Assembly: GCA_049653745.1 (NCBI GenBank)
Contig: JBASGW010000007.1
Span: 1-33,863 of the forward strand
DNA: 33,863 nt
Origin: CANDYO01 sp049653745
GTDB taxonomy: Bacteria > Pseudomonadota > Alphaproteobacteria > Rickettsiales > CANDYO01
Direction of reading: 5' to 3'
In this document: in pieces, positions 22,555 to 31,008 of the stretch
How the letters are laid out: the number at the start of each line of letters is the position of its first letter
Position numbering within the stretch: the first letter of the stretch is position 1
The notes under the pieces: model-generated
What the model saw: the letters and a program-made list of their open reading frames with translations, nothing else
The model's database searches: none
Told to the model about the DNA's origin: nothing
Made by a program: the position numbers and the translations under genes

Positions 22555-23742
22555 TTACTTGGGGCTGTGTATTTTATAATGTGGTTGATTCCTTTTTGCC
22601 ATGGCATATTCCATAAAGAATTTTTGTAACGCTGGAATATTATTAATAGAGCTAAGGCCTATTTTTCTTAAGAGATTTAAAGGAAAATAATTATTAGAAA
22701 ATATTTTATTTATAGCATCAGTGATTGCTGCCATGCTTAAGTTATCGCCATTTCTTAATTTCTGATATTCCTTAAGTGATGTTGAGTTCCCAAATTCTAA
22801 GCCTAAGTCTTTATATTTAGTGTATAAATCCATCATAGCAGCAATATCTCTTAAAGCTAAGTTAAATCCTTGTCCTGCTATTGGGTGAATTGAGTGGGCA
22901 GAATCACCAATTAGCATTATTCTATTATGATAATATTTTTCAGCTAATATCAGCTCTAAAGGAAATGAGGCCACTTCACTAATTAACTCTACTTCACCCA
23001 AATAATCAGTAAATTTTTGTTCTAAGAAGTAATTAAACTTATCCTTATCCATTTTGGTTAGAATTTGTGCCAATTCAGGTTTTTCAGTCCATACAATTGA
23101 TGAATGCTTAGGATCTTTTAGGGGAAGAATTGCAAAAGGACCATTGGGGAGAAACATTTCTTGCGCAATATTTTCATGTGCAAATTGGTGCTTAACTTTG
23201 CATACTATAGCACTTTGTTCATAATGATGATGAATATAAGAGATATTGCATAGTTTACGCAAATTAGAAAATTTACCATCAGCGGCAATTAAAAGTTTGC
23301 CACGATGAATTTCTTTATTTAATTTTATATCAACAAAATCATAGTTATTTTCAACTAATTCATAATTTGTTTCAGCTAAAATGGTTACGTTGCTATCATT
23401 AAGTAATTGCTTATAAATGACATTAATAATTTCATCGCTCTCAAGTAAATAACCTAAAGTTTCATTTTTATTAAAATGAAGAAATAGAGGTGAGAGCTGG
23501 TCAGTGACTCTAATCTGTTCAATTTTTCCAGCAGAATTACTAAGCTTATCCCAGATTCCTATAGTTTCTAAAATTTGCTTTGAACCAGCTGAGATGGCAA
23601 TTGCTCTGCCATCTTTAACTTTGTTATCTAAAGTTAATGCCTTACAATCTGCAATAATGCTTCTTTGATTTAGCTTGCTTAAAGCCAAAGCTGTGCATAG
23701 ACCAGTAAGATTAGCGCCGATTATTATAATGGGATTATTCAT
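22555..23742 (-). CDS. UbiH/UbiF/COQ6-family FAD monooxygenase (ubiquinone synthesis)
   Basis: The 395-residue flavoprotein starts with the dinucleotide-binding motif IIIGANLTGLCTALALSK, has a central DGxxSxxR-type site (AADGKFSNLRK) and the second FAD motif GDSAHSIHP at residues 279-287, followed by GQGFNLALRD. These are the marks of the UbiH/COQ6 family that hydroxylates the ubiquinone ring at C5, C6 or C1. Which position is not deducible. It is divergent from cvpA, with 70 bases between. Confidence 0.92.
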   Translation of the reverse strand: MNNPIIIIGANLTGLCTALALSKLNQRSIIADCKALTLDNKVKDGRAIAISAGSKQILETIGIWDKLSNSAGKIEQIRVTDQLSPLFLHFNKNETLGYLLESDEIINVIYKQLLNDSNVTILAETNYELVENNYDFVDIKLNKEIHRGKLLIAADGKFSNLRKLCNISYIHHHYEQSAIVCKVKHQFAHENIAQEMFLPNGPFAILPLKDPKHSSIVWTEKPELAQILTKMDKDKFNYFLEQKFTDYLGEVELISEVASFPLELILAEKYYHNRIMLIGDSAHSIHPIAGQGFNLALRDIAAMMDLYTKYKDLGLEFGNSTSLKEYQKLRNGDNLSMAAITDAINKIFSNNYFPLNLLRKIGLSSINNIPALQKFFMEYAMAKRNQPHYKIHSPK

Positions 23743-23750
23743 TATTTTGT

Positions 23751-23778
23751 TTGCAAAGAAATGATTTATTTATACTAT
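23751..23778 (+). promoter_or_regulatory. Promoter-like site for cvpA
   Basis: TTGCAA and TACTAT are 16 bases apart, 35 bases before the cvpA ATG, in the divergent spacer with the ubiH-family gene. Confidence 0.4.
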
Positions 23779-23812
23779 ACAGTTAGTTAAACTATAAAAA
23801 AAGTAAAATTAT

Positions 23813-24439
23813 ATGGATATCTCAGAGTTTAGGAATTTAGATTATATAGTCTTAGTAATAATTTTAATATCAGCTTATTTTGGTAGTAAAAAAGGTTTTA
23901 TTGAGAGCTTTCTTGATTTTTTTGCATGGGTTGGTTCTGCCTTTATAGTTATGGATAATTATAATTTAATTTTTGATTTTATTAATGACTATATTCCAAG
24001 TAAATTTATTAGTGCCTGTGTTGCTTCAATTGGAATGTATGTTCTGTTAGTGGTTCTAATTTCAATGCTTGGAACCAGAGTTCTAAAATTTACTTCAACT
24101 TTTGTAGGAAGCCCTCTTGATAAATTTATTGGCTTTATTTTTGGAGCGGCTAGAGGAATTTTTGTAGCATTATTGCTTTTTTGGTCTTTATACATGGTGG
24201 TATATGCAGTGAATGATCAGAAATTTCCTGAATGGATGATAAAAGCCCAGCTTTATAAGCCTCTAAAAATGGGAGCTGATGGAGTGGTGGATTTAATCTC
24301 ATCTGAAGATGAAAGAAAAAATTTGATGCAGATGATTGCTAAAAAATCTAATAAGCTAGAAGCTGAAGTGAATAGCGACACTAAAAAGCAAAATGCTGAA
24401 ATCAAAGATTCAATAGAAGATAGTGAAATAATGGATTAA
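23813..24439 (+). CDS. cvpA: CvpA family membrane protein
   Basis: The 208-residue protein has four predicted membrane helices in the first 130 residues and the family's conserved parts: GSKKGFIESFLDFFAWVGS near residue 22 and SPLDKFIGFIFGAARGIFVALLLF near 100. The C-terminal 65 residues are charged and cytoplasmic. CvpA is needed for colicin V export in E. coli and for envelope or purine-linked functions elsewhere; its exact role is unclear. A strong hairpin lies after it. Confidence 0.88.
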   Translation: MDISEFRNLDYIVLVIILISAYFGSKKGFIESFLDFFAWVGSAFIVMDNYNLIFDFINDYIPSKFISACVASIGMYVLLVVLISMLGTRVLKFTSTFVGSPLDKFIGFIFGAARGIFVALLLFWSLYMVVYAVNDQKFPEWMIKAQLYKPLKMGADGVVDLISSEDERKNLMQMIAKKSNKLEAEVNSDTKKQNAEIKDSIEDSEIMD

Positions 24440-24469
24440 GATAAAATTTAAGATATCACATAATATAAT

Positions 24470-24506
24470 AAAAATGCTCTCTAACTAAGAATTAGAGAGC
24501 ATTTTT
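24470..24506. terminator. Bidirectional hairpin terminator between cvpA and the small secreted protein gene
   Basis: A 15-bp stem (24470-24484 with 24492-24506) encloses a 7-base loop; both ends are runs of A and T. It would serve both convergent genes. Confidence 0.85.
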
Positions 24507-24567
24507 ATTGTAGACTAGAATTTCCAAATAGCTGAATTTTTATAATTAGACTGCTACAAGTTTTTGC

Positions 24568-24882
24568 CTACGGATATGTTGCGAAATCTGTTTCTTCGCT
24601 TGCTCCAGAGTCATCAACAAAATTACTACGACTTTCACGACGATCACCTTTTGTTTTTTTAGAAGATTCTACTTTTGCCGGCATACGCTCTTCTCCAGCT
24701 TTTCCTCCAACTTCTTCATTACCGCCATCTTTAGATTCCATCTTATCATCTAAGTGACGAGGTTTTGTACCTGCTCCATTTTCTCCTGGGCGTTTTTTTC
24801 CTTGATGATTATCAGCTAATACTAATGAACTGGCTAAAAAAATTGCTGAAGCAAGTAGGGCTGATTTTACTAATTTTGACAT
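24568..24882 (-). CDS. Small secreted charged protein with signal peptide
   Basis: The ATG at 24882, with GGAG eight bases upstream, gives 104 residues; a longer start at 24924 lacks these signals. Residues 1-23 are a signal peptide (SKLVKSALLASAIFLASS then LVLA) with likely cleavage after Ala before DNHQ. The mature part is very hydrophilic, with alternating Lys/Arg and Glu/Asp and many Gly and Ser, probably disordered. No family is recognised. It would be exported by the Sec system to the periplasm or beyond. Confidence 0.8.
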   Translation of the reverse strand: MSKLVKSALLASAIFLASSLVLADNHQGKKRPGENGAGTKPRHLDDKMESKDGGNEEVGGKAGEERMPAKVESSKKTKGDRRESRSNFVDDSGASEETDFATYP

Positions 24883-25060
24883 AATAATTACTCCTTGAAC
24901 TAGTTTTAAAATTAATATACGCAATAATATTCAAGTATTTTGTATATCATTAGATGGTATCTATTAGTTGAAAATATTACAAGGAAGAATTTATTTTTTT
25001 AAAGAATGTTTTTTTGAATTTAGATAAATAGGATTAATAGTAAGATATCTTTTTAAGATG

Positions 25061-25135
25061 TGGCTCCCCGGGCCGGACTCGAACCAGCGACCAAGCGGTT
25101 AACAGCCGCTTGCTCTACCACTGAGCTACCGGGGA
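25061..25135 (-). tRNA. tRNA-Asn(GTT)
   Basis: The minus strand folds as a cloverleaf: acceptor TCCCCGG with CCGGGGA, anticodon stem AGCGG/CCGCT, loop CTGTTAA with anticodon GTT (25101-25103 on the plus strand as AAC), and T loop GGTTCGAGTCC. The 3' CCA is encoded at 25061-25063. The tRNA body is 25064-25135. Confidence 0.97.
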
Positions 25136-25266
25136 ATAATAAAGCAATCTCTTGCCTATGCTCAACAGAGTTATTTTATATAACAGATTATTTTTAATAA
25201 TGCTAGAAGTTTCTTGCAATAAATTACAATTTTTTATCAATATGTAGTTAAATATCAAGTAAAGCA

Positions 25267-25294
25267 TTGAATTATAGTTTGATGCTTATATAAT
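25267..25294 (+). promoter_or_regulatory. Promoter-like site for gltX
   Basis: TTGAAT and a perfect TATAAT are 16 bases apart, 40 bases before the gltX ATG. Confidence 0.5.
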
Positions 25295-25334
25295 TAAGTT
25301 TTAATTAAATCTAGTTATTTATTAAGGTCAAGTT

Positions 25335-26714
25335 ATGAATCAAGTAATCACTCGTTTTGCTCCATCACCAACTGGATATCTGCATATAGGAAGTGCAAGA
25401 ACTGCCCTTTTTAACTATCTTTATGCTAAGGCAAATAATGGAAAGTTTCTTCTTAGAATAGAAGATACAGATCAAAAACGCTCAACTTGCGAAGCTGTAG
25501 ATGCACTTTTAAATGGATTAAAATGGTTAGGATTAAATTGGGATGGACAAGAATTATATCAGTTTTCAAGAAGCCAAAGACATAAAGAAATTGCATTAGA
25601 ATTGCTAGCTAAAGGCAAAGCTTATAAATGTTTTCTAACCTCTGAAGAATTAGAAGTGATGCGTGAAGAGGCAATGAAAACAGGAAAGGTGATTCGCAGT
25701 AAGTGGCGTGATGCAGATCCTTCAACTCATCCAAATATTCCTTATGTGATTAGAATTAAAGCACCACAAGTGGGAACCACAATAATTAAAGATCAGGTTC
25801 AAGGTGAAGTGGTCACTGAAAATTCCACATTAGATGATATGGTTTTATTAAGATCAGATGGAACTCCAACTTATATGTTGGCAGTGGTTGTAGATGACTA
25901 TGATACAGGAATAACGCATATTATTAGAGGCGACGATCATTTAGGAAATGCTGCTAGGCAAATGACAATTTATAATGCAATGGAATGGAAAATTCCAATT
26001 TTTGCTCATATTCCTCTTATTCATGGTGAAGATGGTAAAAAGCTTTCAAAACGTCATGGAGCATTGGGGGTTGAAGGCTATAGAGATTTGGGATATTTGC
26101 CAGAAACAATTTGTAACTATTTACTAAGGCTTGGTTGGAGCCATGGTAATGATGAGTTTATTAGTAAAGAACAGGCTATAGAGTGGTTTAATTTAGAATC
26201 CATAGGAAAATCTCCAGCAAGATTAGATTTTAAAAAGCTAAATAATGTGAATAATCATTATTTGAAATTAGCAGATAACCAAAGATTATTAAAAATTATT
26301 GAAACTGATTTGCCTATATTAAGTGAAGCAAGTAAAAATAATATTTTGAAAGGTCTTGATAGTTTAAAGCAAAGATCCGATACTCTTATTCAATTAGCTT
26401 CTATGACTAAAATTTATATTGTTGATGAAACCATAGTTATTCCTGAAGATCTAAGAAAATTAGTGATGGATAATTTATCTATTCTTGAAGAATATAAACA
26501 GCAAATTCAAGTAATTACAAATTGGGAAAAGGAAAATTTAATGGATTTTACTAAGAAATTTGCTGCTGAGAGAGAAATGAAATTAGGAGATTTTGCTGGT
26601 ATTTTACGAATATTATTAACAGGCTCTACAACATCGCCGAGTGTGTTTGAAATTATGGAAATTATAGGCTGTGAAACAACAATAAAGAGATTGAACAATG
26701 TATATAGTTCATGA
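25335..26714 (+). CDS. gltX: Glutamyl-tRNA synthetase
   Basis: This 459-residue class I synthetase joins glutamate to tRNA-Glu. The HIGH signature is HIGS at residues 17-20 in FAPSPTGYLHIGSARTALF and the KMSKS signature is KLSKR at 236-240. RIEDTD and IRGDDHLGNAARQ are family marks. The length is typical of bacterial GluRS. Many Rickettsiales have two copies, one of which can charge tRNA-Gln; which type this is cannot be told here. It overlaps the next gene by 17 bases. Confidence 0.96.
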   Translation: MNQVITRFAPSPTGYLHIGSARTALFNYLYAKANNGKFLLRIEDTDQKRSTCEAVDALLNGLKWLGLNWDGQELYQFSRSQRHKEIALELLAKGKAYKCFLTSEELEVMREEAMKTGKVIRSKWRDADPSTHPNIPYVIRIKAPQVGTTIIKDQVQGEVVTENSTLDDMVLLRSDGTPTYMLAVVVDDYDTGITHIIRGDDHLGNAARQMTIYNAMEWKIPIFAHIPLIHGEDGKKLSKRHGALGVEGYRDLGYLPETICNYLLRLGWSHGNDEFISKEQAIEWFNLESIGKSPARLDFKKLNNVNNHYLKLADNQRLLKIIETDLPILSEASKNNILKGLDSLKQRSDTLIQLASMTKIYIVDETIVIPEDLRKLVMDNLSILEEYKQQIQVITNWEKENLMDFTKKFAAEREMKLGDFAGILRILLTGSTTSPSVFEIMEIIGCETTIKRLNNVYSS

Positions 26715-27396
26715 GCAATTTAATCCTAAGAATATTAAATATGGTTTTTTTCCTAGGCGAATAACTATATCCAAAGAGCCTAAAACTGAAGAGCTAGAGC
26801 TATTAAAAAAAGCTTTTGATGCTGAGATGGTTAATATTGTAACTCAAAAACATACAAATAAAGTGGTTGTTATAGATGAATGTCCTAATAATTGTATTGC
26901 TGATGGTCAAATCACTAATAAGAAAAATTTAGCTCTAGCTGTGCTTACAGCGGATTGTGTGCCAATATTATTTGCAGATGAGGAGGCTAAATTAGTGGCA
27001 ACTATACATGCTGGATGGCGTGGAGCTAAGGCTAATATCATGAAGGAAGCTGTTGTACAAATGCAAAATTTAGGAGCTAAAAACATTACTGCCATTTTGG
27101 GACCATGCATTAAGCAAAAAGATTATGAAGTGGACAGTAATTTTTATCATGATTTCTTAAATGATGACCATGAAAATAAGCGGTTTTTTATATTAGGTGC
27201 CAGGTATAATCATTATCTATTTAATTTACCAGAATATGTAAAACAAAAATTATCAGAATTAAAAATAAAACAAATATTAGACATTGAGCGCAATACTTAT
27301 GATGATGAAGAAAATTTCTTTAGTTTTAGAAGAACAACTCATAATCCTCAGAGTCCAATGGGAAGTATAGTTTCTGTTATTATGTTATTGCCATAA
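26698..27396 (+). CDS. pgeF: Laccase-domain protein PgeF (YfiH), peptidoglycan editing factor
   Basis: The 232-residue protein has the family's metal-site residues His52 (TQKHTNKVV), Cys87 (LTADCVPI) and His104 (ATIHAGWRG), plus GPCIKQKDYEV and the FFSFRRTTH end. The family was first called polyphenol oxidase; in E. coli it keeps L-serine from entering peptidoglycan stems, and homologues act on purine nucleosides. It overlaps gltX and is three bases from ccmC, so the three probably share a transcript. Confidence 0.92.
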   Translation: MYIVHEQFNPKNIKYGFFPRRITISKEPKTEELELLKKAFDAEMVNIVTQKHTNKVVVIDECPNNCIADGQITNKKNLALAVLTADCVPILFADEEAKLVATIHAGWRGAKANIMKEAVVQMQNLGAKNITAILGPCIKQKDYEVDSNFYHDFLNDDHENKRFFILGARYNHYLFNLPEYVKQKLSELKIKQILDIERNTYDDEENFFSFRRTTHNPQSPMGSIVSVIMLLP

Positions 27397-27399
27397 ATT

Positions 27400-28113
27400 A
27401 TGATAAATAAATTATTTTCTCCTAAAAATTTTATTGAGTTTACTGATAAATATCTAAAATTTATCATATTAATAATGCTGCTGGTTTTTGCGGTTGGTTG
27501 TTACTATGCTTTTTATTCTTCACCTGCTGATTATCAACAAGGAGAATATGTTCGTATAATGTATGTTCATGTTCCTTCTGCCTGGATAAGTTTAGGCTCT
27601 TATAGCTTAATTGCTATATCTAGCTTAATTTATTTGGTTTGGAATAATTCTATGTTTGATATAATTGCCAAAGCTAGCGCCCCCATAGGTGCATTATTTT
27701 GTTTTGTTACCTTAGTTACAGGATCTTTTTGGGGGAGACCAGTTTGGGGAACCTGGTGGGTTTGGGATGCAAGGTTAACCTCAATGTTAATTCTATTTTT
27801 CTTTTTTATAGGATACTTAATTTTAGCCAATTTAGCTGAAGATAACGGTAAAAATAAAGCTCCAGCTTGCCTTGCTATTTTAGGTTTTGTTAATGTGCCA
27901 ATAGTAAAATTTTCAGTGAATTTATGGAATAGTTTGCATCAGCCAGCTAGTGTATTTAAAATAGGGGGACCTAGTATTCATAGTTCAATGCTAACGCCAC
28001 TAATAATAATGTTTATAGCTTTTTCATTATATTTTATAGTTAATTTATTGATTAATATAAAAAACAAACTAATTCACTATAAAATTATACATCACAATCT
28101 AAGAGATTCATAG
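27400..28113 (+). CDS. ccmC: Heme exporter / cytochrome c maturation protein CcmC
   Basis: The 237-residue inner-membrane protein has six membrane helices and the tryptophan-rich motif of heme-handling proteins, WGTWWVWDARLT (residues 116-127). Conserved histidines are His57 (MYVHVPSAW) and His180 (NSLHQPAS), the axial heme ligands in the family. CcmC passes heme to CcmE in cytochrome c assembly. The other ccm genes are not next to it, which is usual in Rickettsiales. Its last 29 bases overlap the convergent gene downstream. Confidence 0.95.
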   Translation: MINKLFSPKNFIEFTDKYLKFIILIMLLVFAVGCYYAFYSSPADYQQGEYVRIMYVHVPSAWISLGSYSLIAISSLIYLVWNNSMFDIIAKASAPIGALFCFVTLVTGSFWGRPVWGTWWVWDARLTSMLILFFFFIGYLILANLAEDNGKNKAPACLAILGFVNVPIVKFSVNLWNSLHQPASVFKIGGPSIHSSMLTPLIIMFIAFSLYFIVNLLINIKNKLIHYKIIHHNLRDS

Positions 28114-28873
28114 AAACTCCCTGCATAGCTATTACAGAAACAATATTTGGATCTTCGTTAAGAAAATTTAAATTTACAATAGGTCTGAGAGCTAAGGGGG
28201 CGATAATACGTTCTGGTACTAAAAAAGCCGCCTCAGATTCCCATGAATCTGATTCTTCTATATAACTATCTTCCGTAAGGATAGATGTATCAGTTTTATC
28301 TGCATCCGATTCTTCTATATAGCTATTTTTCGCAAGGATAGATGTATCAGTTTTATCTATATCTGATTTTTTTGTAGTACTATGTTTTATAGAAATTTTG
28401 CTATCTTCATCTTTATAGTTCAGCTTATTTAGAATTTCGGGCGTGGTTCGTAATATATTTAAGAGCTCGCTTCTTTTTTGCATAAATGTTTTCATCATTT
28501 CAAGTAATTGTTCTTTGATTTCAACTTTACTATATCTTTCTGAGTTAAATTGGTTGAAAAGCTTGGCTTGATGTTCTTCTATATCTTTTAGATGTTGATT
28601 ATATATTTTAGAGAGTGAGTTTTCTTTTTCATAATTATTTTTGCAATAATGTTTGATAAACTCATGAGCTGCTGCTCTAAAAGAATTTTCTATTAATTGG
28701 GTTTGAGACTGCATATGCGTTAATTCTCTATAAGAGGCTAAATCTTCTTTAGTTGCTTTTAGAGTTTTGCTATGTGAAGTGCTAACAACTTTTAGATTAG
28801 AGTTTGGAATGGGAGTGTCTCTGGAAAGATTTTTTACAGATAATGCTACTATCCTATCTTTGTTTTTTGTCAT
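28085..28873 (-). CDS. Hypothetical protein with 19-residue tandem repeat
   Basis: This 262-residue protein belongs to no family I recognise. The first 160 residues are helical (KATKEDLASYRELTHMQSQT, then KIYNQHLKDIEEHQAKLFNQ). Residues about 170-210 contain two copies of a 19-residue unit D(I/A)DKTDTSIL(A/T)xxSYIEES. The C-terminal 40 residues are more hydrophobic (PERIIAPLALRPIVNLNF). There is no signal peptide. A weak promoter-like pair, TTGTAT and TAAATA 17 bases apart, lies at 28913-28941. Style and repeat content are those of Rickettsiales effector or surface proteins, but this is inference. Confidence 0.75.
   Translation of the reverse strand: MTKNKDRIVALSVKNLSRDTPIPNSNLKVVSTSHSKTLKATKEDLASYRELTHMQSQTQLIENSFRAAAHEFIKHYCKNNYEKENSLSKIYNQHLKDIEEHQAKLFNQFNSERYSKVEIKEQLLEMMKTFMQKRSELLNILRTTPEILNKLNYKDEDSKISIKHSTTKKSDIDKTDTSILAKNSYIEESDADKTDTSILTEDSYIEESDSWESEAAFLVPERIIAPLALRPIVNLNFLNEDPNIVSVIAMQGVSMNLLDCDV
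28277..28358. repeat. 57-base direct repeat (two copies) inside the hypothetical gene
   Basis: The string AGGATAGATGTATCAGTTTT and its flanks occur at 28277-28301 and 28334-28358, 57 bases (19 codons) apart. The identity over 25 bases points to a recent duplication. Confidence 0.75.
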
Positions 28874-29176
28874 ATTATTGATTAAAATTAATTTCTAAAG
28901 GTTGTCTAAACCTATTTATCCTAATGCAATTAATGATACAAGAGAAATTTAATTTTTGCTAAAAATAATTTTAAATAACAGCATTCTTTCTGTAATTAAA
29001 AAGATTAGGGCATGAAGTAGCGAAATACTAATACTCACTAGTGTAGATATAGATGAATTAATGGATAGTGAATAAAATCCTAAAAGTTTTCTAACAATTG
29101 GTTAGATTATTAGAAAACTTTTATCAAGTGGTTTTAGTAAGTCAATTTAACAAAAATATAGTAGAGTTATACTATA
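28874..29176. other. 303-bp intergenic region
   Basis: No open frame or RNA gene could be recognised here. It holds a weak promoter-like pair near its left end for the minus-strand gene and a long hairpin near its right end. The central part (about 28980-29080) shows nothing I can name. Confidence 0.5.
29081..29123 (-). terminator. Hairpin downstream of the RNase J gene
   Basis: A perfect 14-bp inverted repeat (29081-29094 with 29110-29123) with a 15-base loop lies 53 bases beyond the RNase J stop. The arm ends in a short T run on the minus strand, within the stem. A terminator or 3'-end stabiliser is likely. Confidence 0.6.
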
Positions 29177-30853
29177 TTAACTATAAACTAACTCAACATC
29201 GATAACTGGATTTTTGCCCACTTCTTGTTTTAAAATACGGCGAAGAGCAGATCTAATGGTATTTTCTATTAAGTCGTCTCTATGCTTTTTATTTGAAGAG
29301 CTGGTAAGCAATCCAGAAAGAGCTTTATTTACTTCTTTAGCCATTTTCATTATAATTACTTTATCTTCTTCGCTATCTAAAGCACCAGGAGCTTTAATAA
29401 CAGGAGGCATAACCATTCTGTGTTTTTCATCTAAAAATACTACTATAAACACTACGCCAGATTCTTGTAATTTTCTACGCATTTTTAAGATGCTAGAATT
29501 AGCAGGAAGTAAGAAATTACCATCAATTCCTAAATATCCAGAATCAACTTTATCAATAACTTCTGCAGGACCAGGGGCCAATCTTATTACATCTCCGTTG
29601 CTTACTTGAACTGTTTGAGGAACTCCCCAAGATTTGGCAAGTCTTATATGCTCATGAGTATGCATTAATTCTCCGTGTACTGGAACAGCAATTTGTGGAC
29701 GAATTAATTCATACATTAGTTTTAGTTCCGCTTTTGAAGGATGTCCAGAAACATGAACGAAATGCTCTTTCTCAGTGAATACTTCAACTTCTAATGAAAC
29801 TAATAAATTTAATAATCTAAAGATTTTTTTATCATTTCCAGGGATAATTTTTGATGAGAAAATAACGCTATCACCAGGCAGCAATTTAAGATTAGGATGA
29901 GTATTAGTTGCCATCTTTACAGTTGCAGCCATTGGCTCTCCTTGGCAACCAGTTGAAATAACCAATAATTTCTCACGTTTGATATTACCCATTTGGTCAG
30001 GTCTTAGAACTGGAGGGACATCAAGAAGATAACCACTTGCTTGTGCAGCCTCTAAGATGCGCCACAAGCTTCTTCCTGCCATAACCACTTTACGTCCAGA
30101 AGCTTCAGCAGCTTTTAATATTGTTTCAACTCTGGCAACGTTAGAAGCAAAAGTAGTTACTACCACCATTTTCTTGCATTCTTTTACCAATTTGATAATA
30201 CTTTCTCTTAGGTCTCCTTCAGAGCCAGAAAAAGTTTCATTAAATACATTGGTAGAATCTCCCACCATTGCTAGAACACCTTCATCTCCCAATTTTTTAA
30301 GTAAATTTTGATCATTTGGATCGCCTATTCTAGGGTCGTGATCAAATTTCCAGTCACCTGTGTGAAACACATTTCCTAAATCAGTTTTAATCAATAATGA
30401 CTGCATTTCAGGAGTGGAGTGAGTAAGAGGAATAGATTCCACAGCAAAAGGCCCAATCTGTGTTGTGCTTCTTTCTTCAATTTCAATTATTTGAACTTCT
30501 CTGCCAAAGCTGGTTTCTTTTAATTTAATTCTAAGAAAGTTAGCTGTAAATTTAGTTGTGTATATAGGGCAGCGCAATTCTTCCCATAAATATTGAACAG
30601 CTCCAAGATGGTCTTCATGAGCATGGGTTAAAACTAAGCCTAATAATTTGTCTTTTTGTTTGCTGATATAGTCTATTTCTGCAACTATTAGATCAACCCC
30701 AGGATAATAATCATCGGCAAAACCTGCGCCTAAATCAACCATCAACCATTTGCCTTGATATTGGTATAAGTTTACATTCATCCCAATTTCATTAGCGCCA
30801 CCAAGCGGAATAAAAATTAACTCATTTTTATGTTTTTTAATATCAAAGCTCAT
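29177..30853 (-). CDS. rnj: Ribonuclease J (metallo-beta-lactamase fold)
   Basis: The 558-residue protein is a full RNase J, a combined 5' exonuclease and endonuclease that matures and degrades RNA. The zinc motif is THAHEDHLGA (His77, His79, Asp81, His82), with HTGDWKFD and GDSTNVF downstream, then the beta-CASP part including HVSGHPSK and VPVHGELMH. The C-terminal domain matches the family. It starts at an ATG at 30853 and is divergent from the ankyrin gene at 31009. Confidence 0.96.
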   Translation of the reverse strand: MSFDIKKHKNELIFIPLGGANEIGMNVNLYQYQGKWLMVDLGAGFADDYYPGVDLIVAEIDYISKQKDKLLGLVLTHAHEDHLGAVQYLWEELRCPIYTTKFTANFLRIKLKETSFGREVQIIEIEERSTTQIGPFAVESIPLTHSTPEMQSLLIKTDLGNVFHTGDWKFDHDPRIGDPNDQNLLKKLGDEGVLAMVGDSTNVFNETFSGSEGDLRESIIKLVKECKKMVVVTTFASNVARVETILKAAEASGRKVVMAGRSLWRILEAAQASGYLLDVPPVLRPDQMGNIKREKLLVISTGCQGEPMAATVKMATNTHPNLKLLPGDSVIFSSKIIPGNDKKIFRLLNLLVSLEVEVFTEKEHFVHVSGHPSKAELKLMYELIRPQIAVPVHGELMHTHEHIRLAKSWGVPQTVQVSNGDVIRLAPGPAEVIDKVDSGYLGIDGNFLLPANSSILKMRRKLQESGVVFIVVFLDEKHRMVMPPVIKAPGALDSEEDKVIIMKMAKEVNKALSGLLTSSSNKKHRDDLIENTIRSALRRILKQEVGKNPVIDVELVYS

Positions 30854-30896
30854 TTAGAATATTTATCTCTATAATAATTAGTTTAAAGTGAGGGTC

Positions 30897-30924
30897 ATTA
30901 TAGCAAATAAGCAAAATAATACAA
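30897..30924 (-). promoter_or_regulatory. Promoter-like site for RNase J
   Basis: On the minus strand TTGTAT and a perfect TATAAT are 16 bases apart, with the -10 box 43 bases upstream of the ATG. Confidence 0.55.
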
Positions 30925-30948
30925 GTTTTTAGATTTTTGTCTAAAAAG

Positions 30949-30977
30949 TTGAATTATCAAGGTTGATGCGCTACTAT
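30949..30977 (+). promoter_or_regulatory. Promoter-like site for the 862-aa ankyrin gene
   Basis: TTGAAT and TACTAT are 17 bases apart, 31 bases before the GTG start at 31009. Confidence 0.5.
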
Positions 30978-31008
30978 TGCTTAAATTAGTGCTTAGAGAA
31001 AACATTAA

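Noticed and set aside
29214..29609. Plus-strand open frame of 131 codons
   Set aside because: It is antisense to the RNase J gene.
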